NCBI GenBank assembly: GCA_029859805.1
Contig: JAOUCL010000008.1
Location: 1 to 43,724 of the forward strand
Source of the DNA: Rhodospirillales bacterium
GTDB lineage: Bacteria > Pseudomonadota > Alphaproteobacteria > Kiloniellales > JAKSDN01
Direction: 5' to 3'
Length of the DNA: 43,724 nt
Shown here: in pieces, positions 1 to 9,017 of the stretch
How positions within the stretch are numbered: the first letter of the stretch is position 1
Layout: every line of letters starts with the position of its first letter
The notes under the pieces: model-generated
The model's database searches: none
Seen by the model: only the letters and a program-made list of their open reading frames with translations
What the model was told of the DNA's origin: nothing
Made by a program: the position numbers and the translations under genes

Positions 1-556
1 CGGCAAGGCGATCGCGGTATCCCTATTCGATGGCATGGCAGACTGGATGACCGTGCCGCTGTTGCACCAGGCCTATGGCGGGCGGGCGCCGGCGCGGGCC
101 GGGCTCAACCACCCCTCGATCGCGCCCTACGGGGCCTACGCCGCGGCCGACGGCGAGGTCGTGCTGTCGATCCAGAACGAGCGCGAATGGCGCCGCTTCT
201 GCGCCGAGGTTCTGGCGCGCCCGGCCTTGGCGGAGGATCCGCACTTCGCCGACAACCCGGCGCGGGTCGCCAACCGGCCGGCCCTCGATCGGGAGATCGC
301 CGCGGTCTTCGGGACGCTCGGCCGCGATGCGCTGATCGGCCGCCTGCGCGCCGCAGGCATCGCCTACGGCGCGCTCAACTCGGTGGCCGAGCTGGACCGC
401 CACCCCCAGCTTCGCCGCGCGGCGGTGGATACGCCCGGCGGCGCGGTCGAGCTGGTCGCGCCGCCCGCCCGCGTCGGGGGCGAGACGGTCGCGCTCGGCG
501 CGGTACCGGCGTTCGACCAGCACGGGGCCTCGATCCGCGAGGAATTCGCAGAGTAG
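1..556 (+). CDS. CaiB/BaiF family CoA-transferase, C-terminal part (5' end outside window)
   Basis: ORF 35..556 open to the left edge; segments such as LNHPSIAPYGAYAAADGEVVLSIQNEREW and AAGIAYGALNSVAELDRHPQL are typical of class III CoA-transferase C-termini. Confidence 0.85.
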   Translation, partial: GKAIAVSLFDGMADWMTVPLLHQAYGGRAPARAGLNHPSIAPYGAYAAADGEVVLSIQNEREWRRFCAEVLARPALAEDPHFADNPARVANRPALDREIAAVFGTLGRDALIGRLRAAGIAYGALNSVAELDRHPQLRRAAVDTPGGAVELVAPPARVGGETVALGAVPAFDQHGASIREEFAE

Positions 557-757
557 TGCGAACTCGAGGTGAGTGGCATGATCGGGCTTCCCCGAGGCCA
601 CGGAATGACGTAGGAGTCTCTCCCGTTAACCATGATCGACCTTTGGCGGACCGACATCGGCCCCTTTCCCGAGATGCACGCGACAGCCCTTGAGCCGGTC
701 CCGGCCGGTAACCAGATCTCAACCATCGGCGCGCATTGATTGGACAGGAGTTTGAGC

Positions 758-1609
758 ATGACTGAAACGCTCGACCATCTGCGCCGCTGGATCGGCCGCA
801 CCCAGGAGACCGGCGAGGTCGTCGATCTGCTGCGCGCGCGCGCCCTGCAGGGGACCTTGGACGACCCGGCTCCGTCGCTCCAGGCCGGCGATCCGCTGCC
901 CCCGTTGTGGCACTGGCTGTATTTCTGGAACGCGACGGCGCAGGCCACCCTCGGCCCCGACGGCCATGCCGCGCGCGGCGAGTTCCTGCCCCCGGTAAAC
1001 CTGCCTCGCCGCATGCTGGCCGGCGGCCGGGTCAAGTTTCTGCGGCCGCTGACCGCCGGCACCATGGCCAAGCGCCGCTCGACCGTCGCCGACGTGGCCG
1101 TGAAGCAGGGGAGCAGCGGCCAGCTGGTCTTCGTCACCATCGAGCACGAGATTTCCGACAAGACCGGCCCCTGCATCCAGGAGGAGCAGGACGTCGTCTT
1201 CCGCGAATTGGCCAAGCCGGGCGAAATTCCGCGGCGCGAGGCGGCGCCGGCCGTTCTGCCATGGCGCCAGCAGGTTACGCCCGACCCCGTGCTGCTGTTC
1301 CGCTATTCCGCGCTGACCTTCAACGGCCACCGGATCCACTACGATCTGAAGTATGCGACCGAGGAGGAGGGCTATCCCGGGCTGGTCGTCCATGGCCCCC
1401 TGCTCGCCACTTTGATGGCGGGACTGGTGCGCCGGCAGGCCCCCGACCGCCAGGTCACCGCTTTTCGGTACCGGGCCATGCGGCCGGTCTTCGACACGGC
1501 GCCGTTTACCGTCGGCGGCCGTCTCGTCCGGGATGGTGCCGGTGCCGACCTCTGGATTGCCGATTCTAGCGGCACCTTGGCCGTAAAGGGTGGGGTCGAC
1601 CTGGCCTAG
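758..1609 (+). CDS. HTD2/MaoC-like acyl-CoA dehydratase (mesaconyl-C4-CoA hydratase type)
   Basis: MTETLDHLRRWIGRTQ...; SALTFNGHRIHYDLKYA...YPGLVVHGPLLATLM hot-dog dehydratase signature; ATG at 758 with ggacaggag upstream. Confidence 0.82.
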   Translation: MTETLDHLRRWIGRTQETGEVVDLLRARALQGTLDDPAPSLQAGDPLPPLWHWLYFWNATAQATLGPDGHAARGEFLPPVNLPRRMLAGGRVKFLRPLTAGTMAKRRSTVADVAVKQGSSGQLVFVTIEHEISDKTGPCIQEEQDVVFRELAKPGEIPRREAAPAVLPWRQQVTPDPVLLFRYSALTFNGHRIHYDLKYATEEEGYPGLVVHGPLLATLMAGLVRRQAPDRQVTAFRYRAMRPVFDTAPFTVGGRLVRDGAGADLWIADSSGTLAVKGGVDLA

Positions 1610-1703
1610 CGCTCCGTTTCCGCGAGTCTCCGGCGCGCCGGCCGCCGGCGCCGTTTGCCGGCCAGGACGCGCTTCGCCGGCTCTATCGAAAGGACCGTTA
1701 CCG

Positions 1704-2189
1704 ATGCGCCAGGCCCTCCCCCAGGTCGCCCTCGGCTTCCTGCTTCTGCTGACGGCCTGCGCCGCGCTGGAGCCGACGCTGGCGCCGCGGGTTCGACTGG
1801 CCGACATCACACTGCTCGAGGGCGGCCTGCTCGAACAGAAGATGCGGGTCGAGCTCGACATCGGCAACCCGAACAACTTCGACCTGCCGTTGGACGGGCT
1901 GACCTTCACGCTGGAGCTGAACGACCGGCCCCTGGTCGAAGGTTTCACGAACGAGTCCGTCGTGATCCCCCGGCTCGGCGAGGCCAGGCTGGCGGTCTTC
2001 GCCTCGACCTCCCTGCTTGGCATCATCCGCCAAGTGATGGCCCTGGGCCAGGGCGAGGCGCTCAGCTACCGACTTTCGGGGCGGGCCTATCTGACCGGCC
2101 TCGCGCGCGTGAGCGTGCCCTTCGAGACCGGCGGCACCCTGGAACTTCTGCCGGACGAGGGCCGGGAAAAATCTCTCGTCCCCCTCTGA
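1704..2189 (+). CDS. LEA type 2 family lipoprotein
   Basis: MRQALPQVALGFLLLLTACAALEP lipobox; LDIGNPNNFDLPLDGLTFTLELN is typical of the LEA14/WHy fold. Confidence 0.75.
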   Translation: MRQALPQVALGFLLLLTACAALEPTLAPRVRLADITLLEGGLLEQKMRVELDIGNPNNFDLPLDGLTFTLELNDRPLVEGFTNESVVIPRLGEARLAVFASTSLLGIIRQVMALGQGEALSYRLSGRAYLTGLARVSVPFETGGTLELLPDEGREKSLVPL

Positions 2190-2298
2190 AAAGGGTGTCG
2201 GATTCCTTCCTCGCACACCGGCTCTCGGGCGGCCCCTTGACGCGCCGGCCCGCGACGGCCCAATACTGCGGCGGGAGGAACGGCGAGGAGCGGCGGCG

Positions 2299-2685
2299 GT
2301 GACCGAGACGAACCCGAACCTGTTCGAGCTGATCGACCGCGGCGACACCGCCGGGCTCGAAGCCGCGCTCGCGGCTGGGGCGGACGCCGATGCGGCCGGC
2401 CGCGGCGGGCAGCCGGCGCTCGGTTATGCCGCTGCGCGGGGCGACCTGACGGCCCTGCGCCTGCTGCTCGGCCACGGCGCGTCGGTCGAGCGCAGCGGCG
2501 AGGCCGGCAACACCGCGCTGATGGAAGCGGCCGCGCGCGGCCACCTCGAAGTCGTCCAGGCCCTGCTCCAGGCCGGCGCCGACCCGGCGCAGTGCAACAA
2601 GTGGGGCTTTGGCGCCGCCGACTGGGCCGAGTGGCCCGCGAACGCCGTCGAAATCCGGGCCCTGCTGCAGGCCGGCGGGCGGTAA
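2299..2685 (+). CDS. Ankyrin repeat protein
   Basis: Repeats such as GNTALMEAAARGHLEVVQALLQAGADPAQ; GTG start. Confidence 0.88.
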   Translation: MTETNPNLFELIDRGDTAGLEAALAAGADADAAGRGGQPALGYAAARGDLTALRLLLGHGASVERSGEAGNTALMEAAARGHLEVVQALLQAGADPAQCNKWGFGAADWAEWPANAVEIRALLQAGGR

Positions 2686-2817
2686 AGCGGCGGGCGGTAA
2701 AGCAGCGCGCCCCGCCATTTCCGGAGCCCGACTCGGGCCGGTTGTGATAAGCTTCGCGCCCACGTGATGGAGTCGGCCGGCCAGCGCCGGTCGAGATCTT
2801 TTGATCGGAGCCCCCGC

Positions 2818-3390
2818 ATGGAAACGGGAAGCATCGTCCTTATCGTGGTCCTGGCAGCGGTCGTGCTGCTCGTCTTCTACGGCATCGCCGCTTACAACGG
2901 CCTGGTCTCGGGCCGCAATCAGGTGGAGGCGGCCTGGGGCCAGATCGACGTGCAGCTGAAGCGCCGCCACGACCTGATCCCGAATCTGGTCGAAGTGGCC
3001 AAGGACTACATGGACTACGAGCAGGAAACCCTGCAGCAGGTGATCCAGGCGCGCAACAGCGCGGTCGCGGCCGAGGGCCAGTCGCGCGAGGCGTCGATCG
3101 GCGCCGAGGGCATGCTGGGCGCTGCGCTCGGCCGGCTCTTCGCCCTGGTCGAGAACTATCCCGACCTCAAGGCCAACGAGAACGTCCAGCGCCTCATGGA
3201 GGAGCTCGCGACCACCGAGAACCGCATCGCCTTCTCGCGCCAGCACTACAACGACTCGGTCCTGAGCTTGAACACCAGGATCGAAAGCTTCCCGTCCAAC
3301 ATGGTGGCGAATTCCTTCGGCTTCGTCCGGGCGCCCTATTTCGACGTGCCGGAGGCGGAGACCGAGCCGGTCAAGGTCGACCTGCGCTAG
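2818..3390 (+). CDS. lemA: LemA family protein
   Basis: IVLIVVLAAVVLLVFYGIAAYNGLVSGRNQVEAAWGQIDVQLKRRHDLIPNLVE is the LemA signature. Confidence 0.95.
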   Translation: METGSIVLIVVLAAVVLLVFYGIAAYNGLVSGRNQVEAAWGQIDVQLKRRHDLIPNLVEVAKDYMDYEQETLQQVIQARNSAVAAEGQSREASIGAEGMLGAALGRLFALVENYPDLKANENVQRLMEELATTENRIAFSRQHYNDSVLSLNTRIESFPSNMVANSFGFVRAPYFDVPEAETEPVKVDLR

Positions 3391-3403
3391 CGGCCGCCGG
3401 GCG

Positions 3404-4441
3404 ATGGCCGAGCTTCCGGACGGAGGGTCCTCCGAATCGACAGCCCCGGCGCCCGGCCTCCGGCGGACCGACTTCTACGCCGCGATCCGGCGCAACGAGC
3501 GCAACACGCTCTGGCTTTGCACGATCATGATCGTGATCGCCGGCGGGCTCGGCTACGTGATCGGCTGGGCGGCGGAGATCGTCTATCTGAGCGCGCTCAG
3601 CGACGGCGCGCCGCTCGGCGTCGTCGAGGCGCTGGCCTACCGGAGTCCCTGGGGCGTGAACGGGGCCGGCGTCATGATTGTCGTCGGCGCCGTCTGGGTC
3701 CTGGTGGCGGTTTTCGCCGGGGACCGGATTCTGCTCGCCCTGGCCGGGGCCAGCGAGGTCTCGTCCGAGAGCGAGCCGGTCCTGCACAACGTGGTCGAGG
3801 AGATGGCGCTGGCCGCCGGCCTGCCCAAGCCGCGGGTCTTCGTGCTGGAGAGCCCGGCGCTCAATGCCTTCGCCACCGGGCTCAAGCCCGAGAAGTCGGC
3901 GATCGCCGTCACGCGCGGCCTCATCGACCGCCTGACTCGCCCCGAGCTGCAGGGCGTGGTGGCGCACGAGATGGGCCATATCGCGAACAGTGACATCCTC
4001 TATGCCACGGCGGTCGCGGTCGTCGTCGGGCTGATCGCGCTCGTCTCGGATGCGGTTCTGCGCGGCGCAATGCGCGGCGGCCTGCACTCGCGCGGGCGCT
4101 CGCGTTCCAAGGGCGGCGGCGCGGCGCTGGCGCTGGTCGTGGTCCTGGTCTTCGCGGTCCTGGCGCCGCTCGCGGCCTGGCTGGTGCAGATGTCGATCTC
4201 GCGCGAGCGCGAGTATCTGGCCGACGCCACTGCGGTCAAGCTGGCGCGCAATCCGCTCGGCCTGATCGGCGCCCTTGAGAAGATCGACACGACCACGGAG
4301 CGCTTCGAGGGCGCCAACCGCGCCGTTCAGCACCTCTTCATCGCCAATCCCTTCCGCAAGTTCGGCGTCCGAGCCAGCGCGCTCTTCTCGACCCATCCCC
4401 CAACCCCGGAGCGGATCGAGCGCCTGCGCGATCTGGGCTGA
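3404..4441 (+). CDS. M48 family (HtpX-like) membrane metalloprotease
   Basis: HEMGH zinc motif, multiple TM segments, EYLADATAVKLARNP, FSTHPPTPERIERL; directly downstream of lemA. Confidence 0.93.
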   Translation: MAELPDGGSSESTAPAPGLRRTDFYAAIRRNERNTLWLCTIMIVIAGGLGYVIGWAAEIVYLSALSDGAPLGVVEALAYRSPWGVNGAGVMIVVGAVWVLVAVFAGDRILLALAGASEVSSESEPVLHNVVEEMALAAGLPKPRVFVLESPALNAFATGLKPEKSAIAVTRGLIDRLTRPELQGVVAHEMGHIANSDILYATAVAVVVGLIALVSDAVLRGAMRGGLHSRGRSRSKGGGAALALVVVLVFAVLAPLAAWLVQMSISREREYLADATAVKLARNPLGLIGALEKIDTTTERFEGANRAVQHLFIANPFRKFGVRASALFSTHPPTPERIERLRDLG

Positions 4442-4511
4442 GGCGCGGTCCGGCCTTGCCGGCCTCGCCGGCGCCGGGCCCGCGGCCGCCCGAGACCGGA
4501 TTACCACTTGC

Positions 4512-4553
4512 GATACCGACAAGTATGTGGTAGCATACCGAGTAGTATGTCAC
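4512..4553. promoter_or_regulatory. Two candidate TetR operator sites (ATAC-N6-GTAT)
   Basis: GATACCGACAAGTATGTGGT (4512-4531) and CATACCGAGTAGTATGTCAC (4534-4553), 22 bp apart, immediately before the TetR gene. Confidence 0.6.
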
Positions 4554-4554
4554 T

Positions 4555-5436
4555 GTGAGCGAAATCATGAAGGTTCGGGACAGGATCATGACCGCCGCCC
4601 GCACGCTCGCCGGCGAGAAGCCGGCCAAGGACATCAGCCTCGCCGAGCTTGCGCGCGCCTCGGGGGTGAGCTGGCCGACGGTCCGTCGGCACGTCGGCGG
4701 CCGGGACGGCCTGCCGCGGTTCCTGGAGGCGATCGGCGCCGCAAGCGCGGATACGGCCGGGCCCCAGGGCGTCGGGGCCGAGGCGGCCGACACACGCTCG
4801 CGAATCCTCGAGGCCGCGTTCCGGACCTTCGCCCGGCACGGTTACTCCGGCGCGACGCTGGACGACGTGGCGGCCGACGCGGGCCTGACCAAGGGGGCCG
4901 TCTATTGGCACTTCGCCGGCAAGGACGACCTCTGTATGGCGCTCATCGAAGAGCGGTTCAGACGCGAAGCAGCGCGCATTCCCGATGATATTCGCGACGC
5001 GGTGCGTGACGGCGCGGGCGAGCGGGCCCTGGTGGCCTTCGTCGCCCACGAGGTCCAACAGGCACGCAAGGGTGAATCTTGGCGGCGGCTCGGGCTCGAG
5101 TTCGTGTCACGCAGCCGGAACCCGGCCCTGCGCCACAGGTACGCGGAGCTGGCGCGGAAGTTCTACGATGACACCCTGCCGGTGGCTCAATGGCTGATCG
5201 ACAGTGGCGTCGTCGCGAAGGATCTGGACCCCCAGGCGCTCGCCGTCGTCTGGCGCTGTATCCTTCTCGGCGTGGGCCTGTGGATGACCCAAGACCCGGA
5301 CGGCCTCGATTTCGACGCCATGGCGCCGCGCCTGGCCCAAGTCATGTGGCGCGGCATGGCACCCGGCGATGCCGATGCAGAGGACCGCCCGATGGCCGAA
5401 GAGGCAGCGAGCGAACGGACGGAGGCCCCCGAGTAG
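4555..5436 (+). CDS. TetR/AcrR family regulator with an extra N-terminal HTH-like segment
   Basis: TRSRILEAAFRTFARHGYSGATLDDVAADAGLTKGAVYWHFAGKDDL is a canonical TetR N-terminus, preceded by DRIMTAARTLAGEKPAKDISLAELARASGVSWPTVRRHVGGRDGL; start GTG 4555 or ATG 4567. Confidence 0.9.
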   Translation: MSEIMKVRDRIMTAARTLAGEKPAKDISLAELARASGVSWPTVRRHVGGRDGLPRFLEAIGAASADTAGPQGVGAEAADTRSRILEAAFRTFARHGYSGATLDDVAADAGLTKGAVYWHFAGKDDLCMALIEERFRREAARIPDDIRDAVRDGAGERALVAFVAHEVQQARKGESWRRLGLEFVSRSRNPALRHRYAELARKFYDDTLPVAQWLIDSGVVAKDLDPQALAVVWRCILLGVGLWMTQDPDGLDFDAMAPRLAQVMWRGMAPGDADAEDRPMAEEAASERTEAPE

Positions 5437-5450
5437 AAAAATTTTTGAGA

Positions 5451-5470
5451 GTGACATACTGACGAGTATC
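5451..5470. promoter_or_regulatory. Third candidate TetR operator site
   Basis: GTGACATACTGACGAGTATC; reverse complement GATACTCGTCAGTATGTCAC matches the two upstream sites. Confidence 0.55.
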
Positions 5471-5555
5471 TGATGGAAACCGGCCACGGGCAACCACGCC
5501 GGACCAGGTGAGCCGGAGAGGTGCGGCGATTGCACGAGTCTGGGAGACGAACGCC

Positions 5556-6122
5556 ATGTTGACGGAAATCGAGAATCTCAGAGAGATCGCCCGTTGTTGC
5601 CAGGCCGGCGAGCCCCTGGACGACGATCTTTCGCGCTGGCTGGGCAGCAGGCTGGAAGACTTCTTGAGCCAGCGCCGCACAAGCTTGGGCGAGGCCTTCG
5701 GGCTGCGCGGCGCGCAGGGCGGAGTGCCCTGGTGGCTCGAGGCCGCGATCCGCAAGCGCAACGCCGCCCTGCGGGAGCTCGCCGAATGCCTGTGCAGCGA
5801 CGGTTCGGCGACCGCGCTGGCCCGGGAGGTGCATCGGCTGACGGTGCGCTATGCCGGGACCTCGTGGAACCGCGACCGGCGCCGCGACGACATGCCGGGG
5901 GCCTATGCCGGAACGCCCAAGGCCTGTCTGTGGCGGGCGTTCACCTCCGGCGCGGCCATGCCGGTCTGCGAGCGCCAGCTGCGCAGCATCCTGGCGCATC
6001 AGACCGCCCGCCGGCCTGCGAAGGCGCAATGGGCTGGGTCCTGCGCGAAAGGCGGCGCCCAGAGCGCGGCCCCGGCCGGCGCCAGCGCGACCGCGACAAC
6101 AATCCCGGCCCGCGCTCCGTGA
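5556..6122 (+). CDS. Hypothetical protein
   Basis: ORF 5508..6122; MLTEIENLREIARCCQAGEPLDDDLSRWLG... ; ATG 5556 downstream of a candidate operator. Confidence 0.6.
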   Translation: MLTEIENLREIARCCQAGEPLDDDLSRWLGSRLEDFLSQRRTSLGEAFGLRGAQGGVPWWLEAAIRKRNAALRELAECLCSDGSATALAREVHRLTVRYAGTSWNRDRRRDDMPGAYAGTPKACLWRAFTSGAAMPVCERQLRSILAHQTARRPAKAQWAGSCAKGGAQSAAPAGASATATTIPARAP

Positions 6123-6225
6123 GGGCGGCGGGACCGAGCGAAGGTGCCAAAAGTCCCTGTAGCGTAAACCTATTCTTTTCAAGGACTTACGCCTCGACCT
6201 CTGACCCGGCGACCACACTTAACCT

Positions 6226-6268
6226 CTTGAAATCAAACAACGATTTACTTTGCATGGGCTCGTTTGCT
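6226..6268 (+). repeat. Dispersed repeat H, copy 1
   Basis: CTTGAAATCAAACAACGATTTACTTTGCATGGGCTCGTTTGCT; matches 26581-26623 reverse complement at 37/43 positions by eye. Confidence 0.75.
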
Positions 6269-6286
6269 CCGGCTTCTGGGTGCGCG

Positions 6287-6979
6287 TCAGGGCCGCAGGG
6301 GCAGGCCGGAGGCGAGGGCGTGGCGCCGGGCGATCTGGCCAGGCGCCGCCTGGGGCCGGGAGGACGGCTGGGTTCCGGCGGGTGGCTTGGCCGCGATCCG
6401 GGCCCGGTCGGCCTGGCGGCGGGCCTCGCGCCAGGCGCGGAACACTTTGAGGCGGTAGGGGCCGCTGAGGCGTGGCGTCCGCGAATGATAGCGGCCGATC
6501 GCCGTGGTCCAGGAGCCGGTCTCTTGGCGCAGGCGGGCGAGATAGCCGGCGGCATAGGCGGCGTTTCGCGCCGGGTCGAAGGCGTCTTCGAGGCTGGCGA
6601 AGGCCTCGGGGTGGTAGCGCAGGTTTACCTGCAGGCAGCCGACGTCGATGTTGCTGAGCCCGCGCGCCCGGAGCGTCCGCACCTCGGCCAGCGCCGCCGC
6701 GCGGCTCGGCAGATAGCGCCCCCGGCCCTCGGCGGTGACGGTCCAGGGCCAGGCAATAACTGCCCCCTCGGCCGCGTTCCAGCGGCCCGCCTCGACCTTG
6801 GCGATGGCGCCCAGCAGGTGGTGCGGCAGGCCGCTTCGCCGGGCCGCGGCGCCGGCGTGTTCCGCGCAGAGCGCCCAGGGATCCGGCGCCCCGGCACGAA
6901 GGCCCTCTGGGGCCGCGGCCAGCAGGCCGAGGCCGAGGGCGAGGCAGGCGATCGTGCGGCGGGCGCCGGGCAGGCACAT
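6287..6979 (-). CDS. Lytic transglycosylase (SLT-like domain) with signal peptide
   Basis: AARRSGLPHHLLGAIAKVEAGRWN, LSNIDVGCLQVNLRYHPEAFASLEDAFDPARNAAYAAGYL, WTTAIGRYHSRTP. Confidence 0.9.
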   Translation of the reverse strand: MCLPGARRTIACLALGLGLLAAAPEGLRAGAPDPWALCAEHAGAAARRSGLPHHLLGAIAKVEAGRWNAAEGAVIAWPWTVTAEGRGRYLPSRAAALAEVRTLRARGLSNIDVGCLQVNLRYHPEAFASLEDAFDPARNAAYAAGYLARLRQETGSWTTAIGRYHSRTPRLSGPYRLKVFRAWREARRQADRARIAAKPPAGTQPSSRPQAAPGQIARRHALASGLPLRP

Positions 6980-7024
6980 CAGAGGAGCCTCCTGCCCCTC
7001 AGCGAAGCAAACCCCGTGCCAAGA

Positions 7025-7365
7025 TCAGGTAATGCTGTTCGGCCCGAGTAGGGTGGCGTCGCCCTCGCCCAGGGCGCGCTGCAGGAGCACGCAGTCGACC
7101 CAGCGGCCGAACTTGAACCCGACCGAGGGGATCAGGCCGGCCCGCGTGAAGCCGTGCGCTTCGTGCAGCCGGATCGAGGGCAGGTTCGCGCCGTCACCTC
7201 GTCGAAGCGCGCGGTCATGGTCTCGAGGTCCGGCGGATCGAGCTCGAAGGAGGCGAGGCCGTGGCGCACGTGCTCGGCATAGATCGCCTGCACCGCGCCG
7301 AGATCCGCCGGGGCCGCGTCACGCAGCAGCAAGCCCCCGTCCGGCGGCGCCCCCGGACCGGTCAT
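7025..7365 (-). pseudogene. GNAT/PAT-type N-acetyltransferase with internal deletion and frameshift
   Basis: N-terminal LLLRDAAPADLGAVQAIYAEHVRHGLASFELDPPDLETMTARFDEVT joins directly to an out-of-frame C-terminus NLPSIRLHEAHGFTRAGLIPSVGFKFGRWVDCVLLQRALGEGD; the acetyl-CoA binding middle is absent. Confidence 0.8.
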
Positions 7366-8258
7366 TGCGCGCCGAGCAGGGTCCCGTCGATGCGGCCGAG
7401 GGCGGCGATCACGCCGTGCATCTCCTCGGCCAGCCGGGGCAGGTGGGCGCCGCGCCGAATCCGGCCCTCGTCCATGTAGAGCGCCCGGTTGATCTCGATC
7501 TGCAGCGCGTGGACCGACTGGGCCGGCCGGCCGTAGTGGCGGGTCACGAAGCCACCGGAATAAGGCGCGTTGCGGGCCACGTTGTAGCCGAGCCGCGCGA
7601 GCTCGGCCGCGGCGGTCTCCATCACCACCGCCCCGCAGGCCGTGCCGTGGCAGTCGCCCAGCACGAAATCGACCCTGGCCGCACCGGGGTCACGGTCCGC
7701 CGGCCCGCCGACCGACGGCATGGAGTGGCAGTCGATCAGGACGCAATAGCCGAATGCCCCCCGGGTGGCCTCGACCAGGTCGCGCAGCGCCTCGTGATAG
7801 GGCCAATAGTAGTTGCGGATCCGCTCCAGGGCCTCGCCGACCGCGAGCTTGCGGCGGTAGATGTCGGCGCCGTTGGCGACCACCCGCGCGATCGTGCCGA
7901 GCCCGGCGGCGACCCTGGGCGAGCGCGTGTTGGCGTAGCTCGGCAGGTCGTCCTCGAACATGGCCGGGTCGAGCTCGAAGGGCTCGCGGTTGGGATCGAC
8001 GAAGGCCCGCGGGAAGAGCGCCCGGATCAGCGGCGCGCCCAGACCGGGCGCCGCCTGGAAGATCTCGTCCACGAAGCTGTCCTCCGAGCGGCGTAGGGCG
8101 AGGTGGTCGAGCTTGGAGGCGGCGAGGAAGTCCCGCGGGTAGCGGTTGCCGCTGTGCGGCGAGGCGAAGACCAGTGGCAGAGTCTGGCGCGCCGGCGCCA
8201 CCACTTCGTGCGGGGCCTCGATCCCGGCGATCCCGGCGACCGGGGAGTCTGCGTCCAT
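7362..8258 (-). CDS. N-formylglutamate amidohydrolase family protein
   Basis: PLVFASPHSGNRYPRDF, RSEDSFVDEIF, VDPNREPFELD, DCHSMPS. Confidence 0.92.
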   Translation of the reverse strand: MDADSPVAGIAGIEAPHEVVAPARQTLPLVFASPHSGNRYPRDFLAASKLDHLALRRSEDSFVDEIFQAAPGLGAPLIRALFPRAFVDPNREPFELDPAMFEDDLPSYANTRSPRVAAGLGTIARVVANGADIYRRKLAVGEALERIRNYYWPYHEALRDLVEATRGAFGYCVLIDCHSMPSVGGPADRDPGAARVDFVLGDCHGTACGAVVMETAAAELARLGYNVARNAPYSGGFVTRHYGRPAQSVHALQIEINRALYMDEGRIRRGAHLPRLAEEMHGVIAALGRIDGTLLGAQ

Positions 8259-8449
8259 GGGTCTTGGTCCCTTGCCGTGCTTCCCAGGTGTTTACGGGAA
8301 AGCGCCGCGCCTGTCATGAGACTTTCTTCGCCCCTCCGTCCTACATAATCGTTAATCACTATTTTAGACCGGCCCGCATAGGGTATAGTCCTCCTTGGGC
8401 GCGGCCGGACATGGCCGCCCGAGCGGCCGCCGCGAGAGTGAAGGGCAAG

Positions 8450-8812
8450 ATGGCGCAAATTCTGCTCGCCGAAGACGACGACTCCATGCGCGACTTCCTC
8501 GCCAAGGCGCTGACCCGCGCTGGGCACGAGGTGCGCGCGGTGGGCGATGGCCTCGATGCGCTCACCACCCTGGCCGAGGAGCGGGTCGACATCTTGCTGG
8601 CCGACGTGGTCATGCCCGGGCTCGACGGCATCGAGCTGGCGCGCCGCGCCGCCAAGGAGCAGCCCGGCATCAAGGTCATGTTCATCACCGGCTTCGCCGC
8701 GGTCGCGCTGAAGGCCCGCGAGGAGACCTCGCGCGGCGCAAGGGTGCTGTCAAAGCCCTTCCACCTGCGCGAACTGGTCAGCCAGATCGACGTGATGCTG
8801 AGCGCCCGCTAG
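8450..8812 (+). CDS. cpdR: CpdR-like single-domain response regulator
   Basis: MAQILLAEDDDSMRDFLAKALTRAGHEVRAVGDGLDALTTL...LLADVVMPGLDGIELARRA...VLSKPFHLRELV; receiver domain only. Confidence 0.88.
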   Translation: MAQILLAEDDDSMRDFLAKALTRAGHEVRAVGDGLDALTTLAEERVDILLADVVMPGLDGIELARRAAKEQPGIKVMFITGFAAVALKAREETSRGARVLSKPFHLRELVSQIDVMLSAR

Positions 8813-8942
8813 GGCGCGAATCGGGACAGCTTCCGAGTCTTGCCAAAGCCCTGGGGATGATGTTATCTCGCCCCGCCTGTCGGCGATCCGCCTTGCGGCG
8901 ACGCTGGGCAGGCCGGACCAAGCATCGCCGGTTCCGGCGGAA

Positions 8943-9017
8943 GGGCGCGTAGCTCAGCGGGAGAGCACTACGTTGACATCGTAGGGGTCGCTGGTTCAAT
9001 CCCAGCCGCGCCCACCA
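8943..9017 (+). tRNA. tRNA-Val (anticodon GAC), CCA encoded
   Basis: GGGCGCG/CGCGCCC acceptor stem, anticodon arm CTACGttGACatCGTAG, T arm GGTTCAATCCC, 3' ACCA. Confidence 0.96.
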
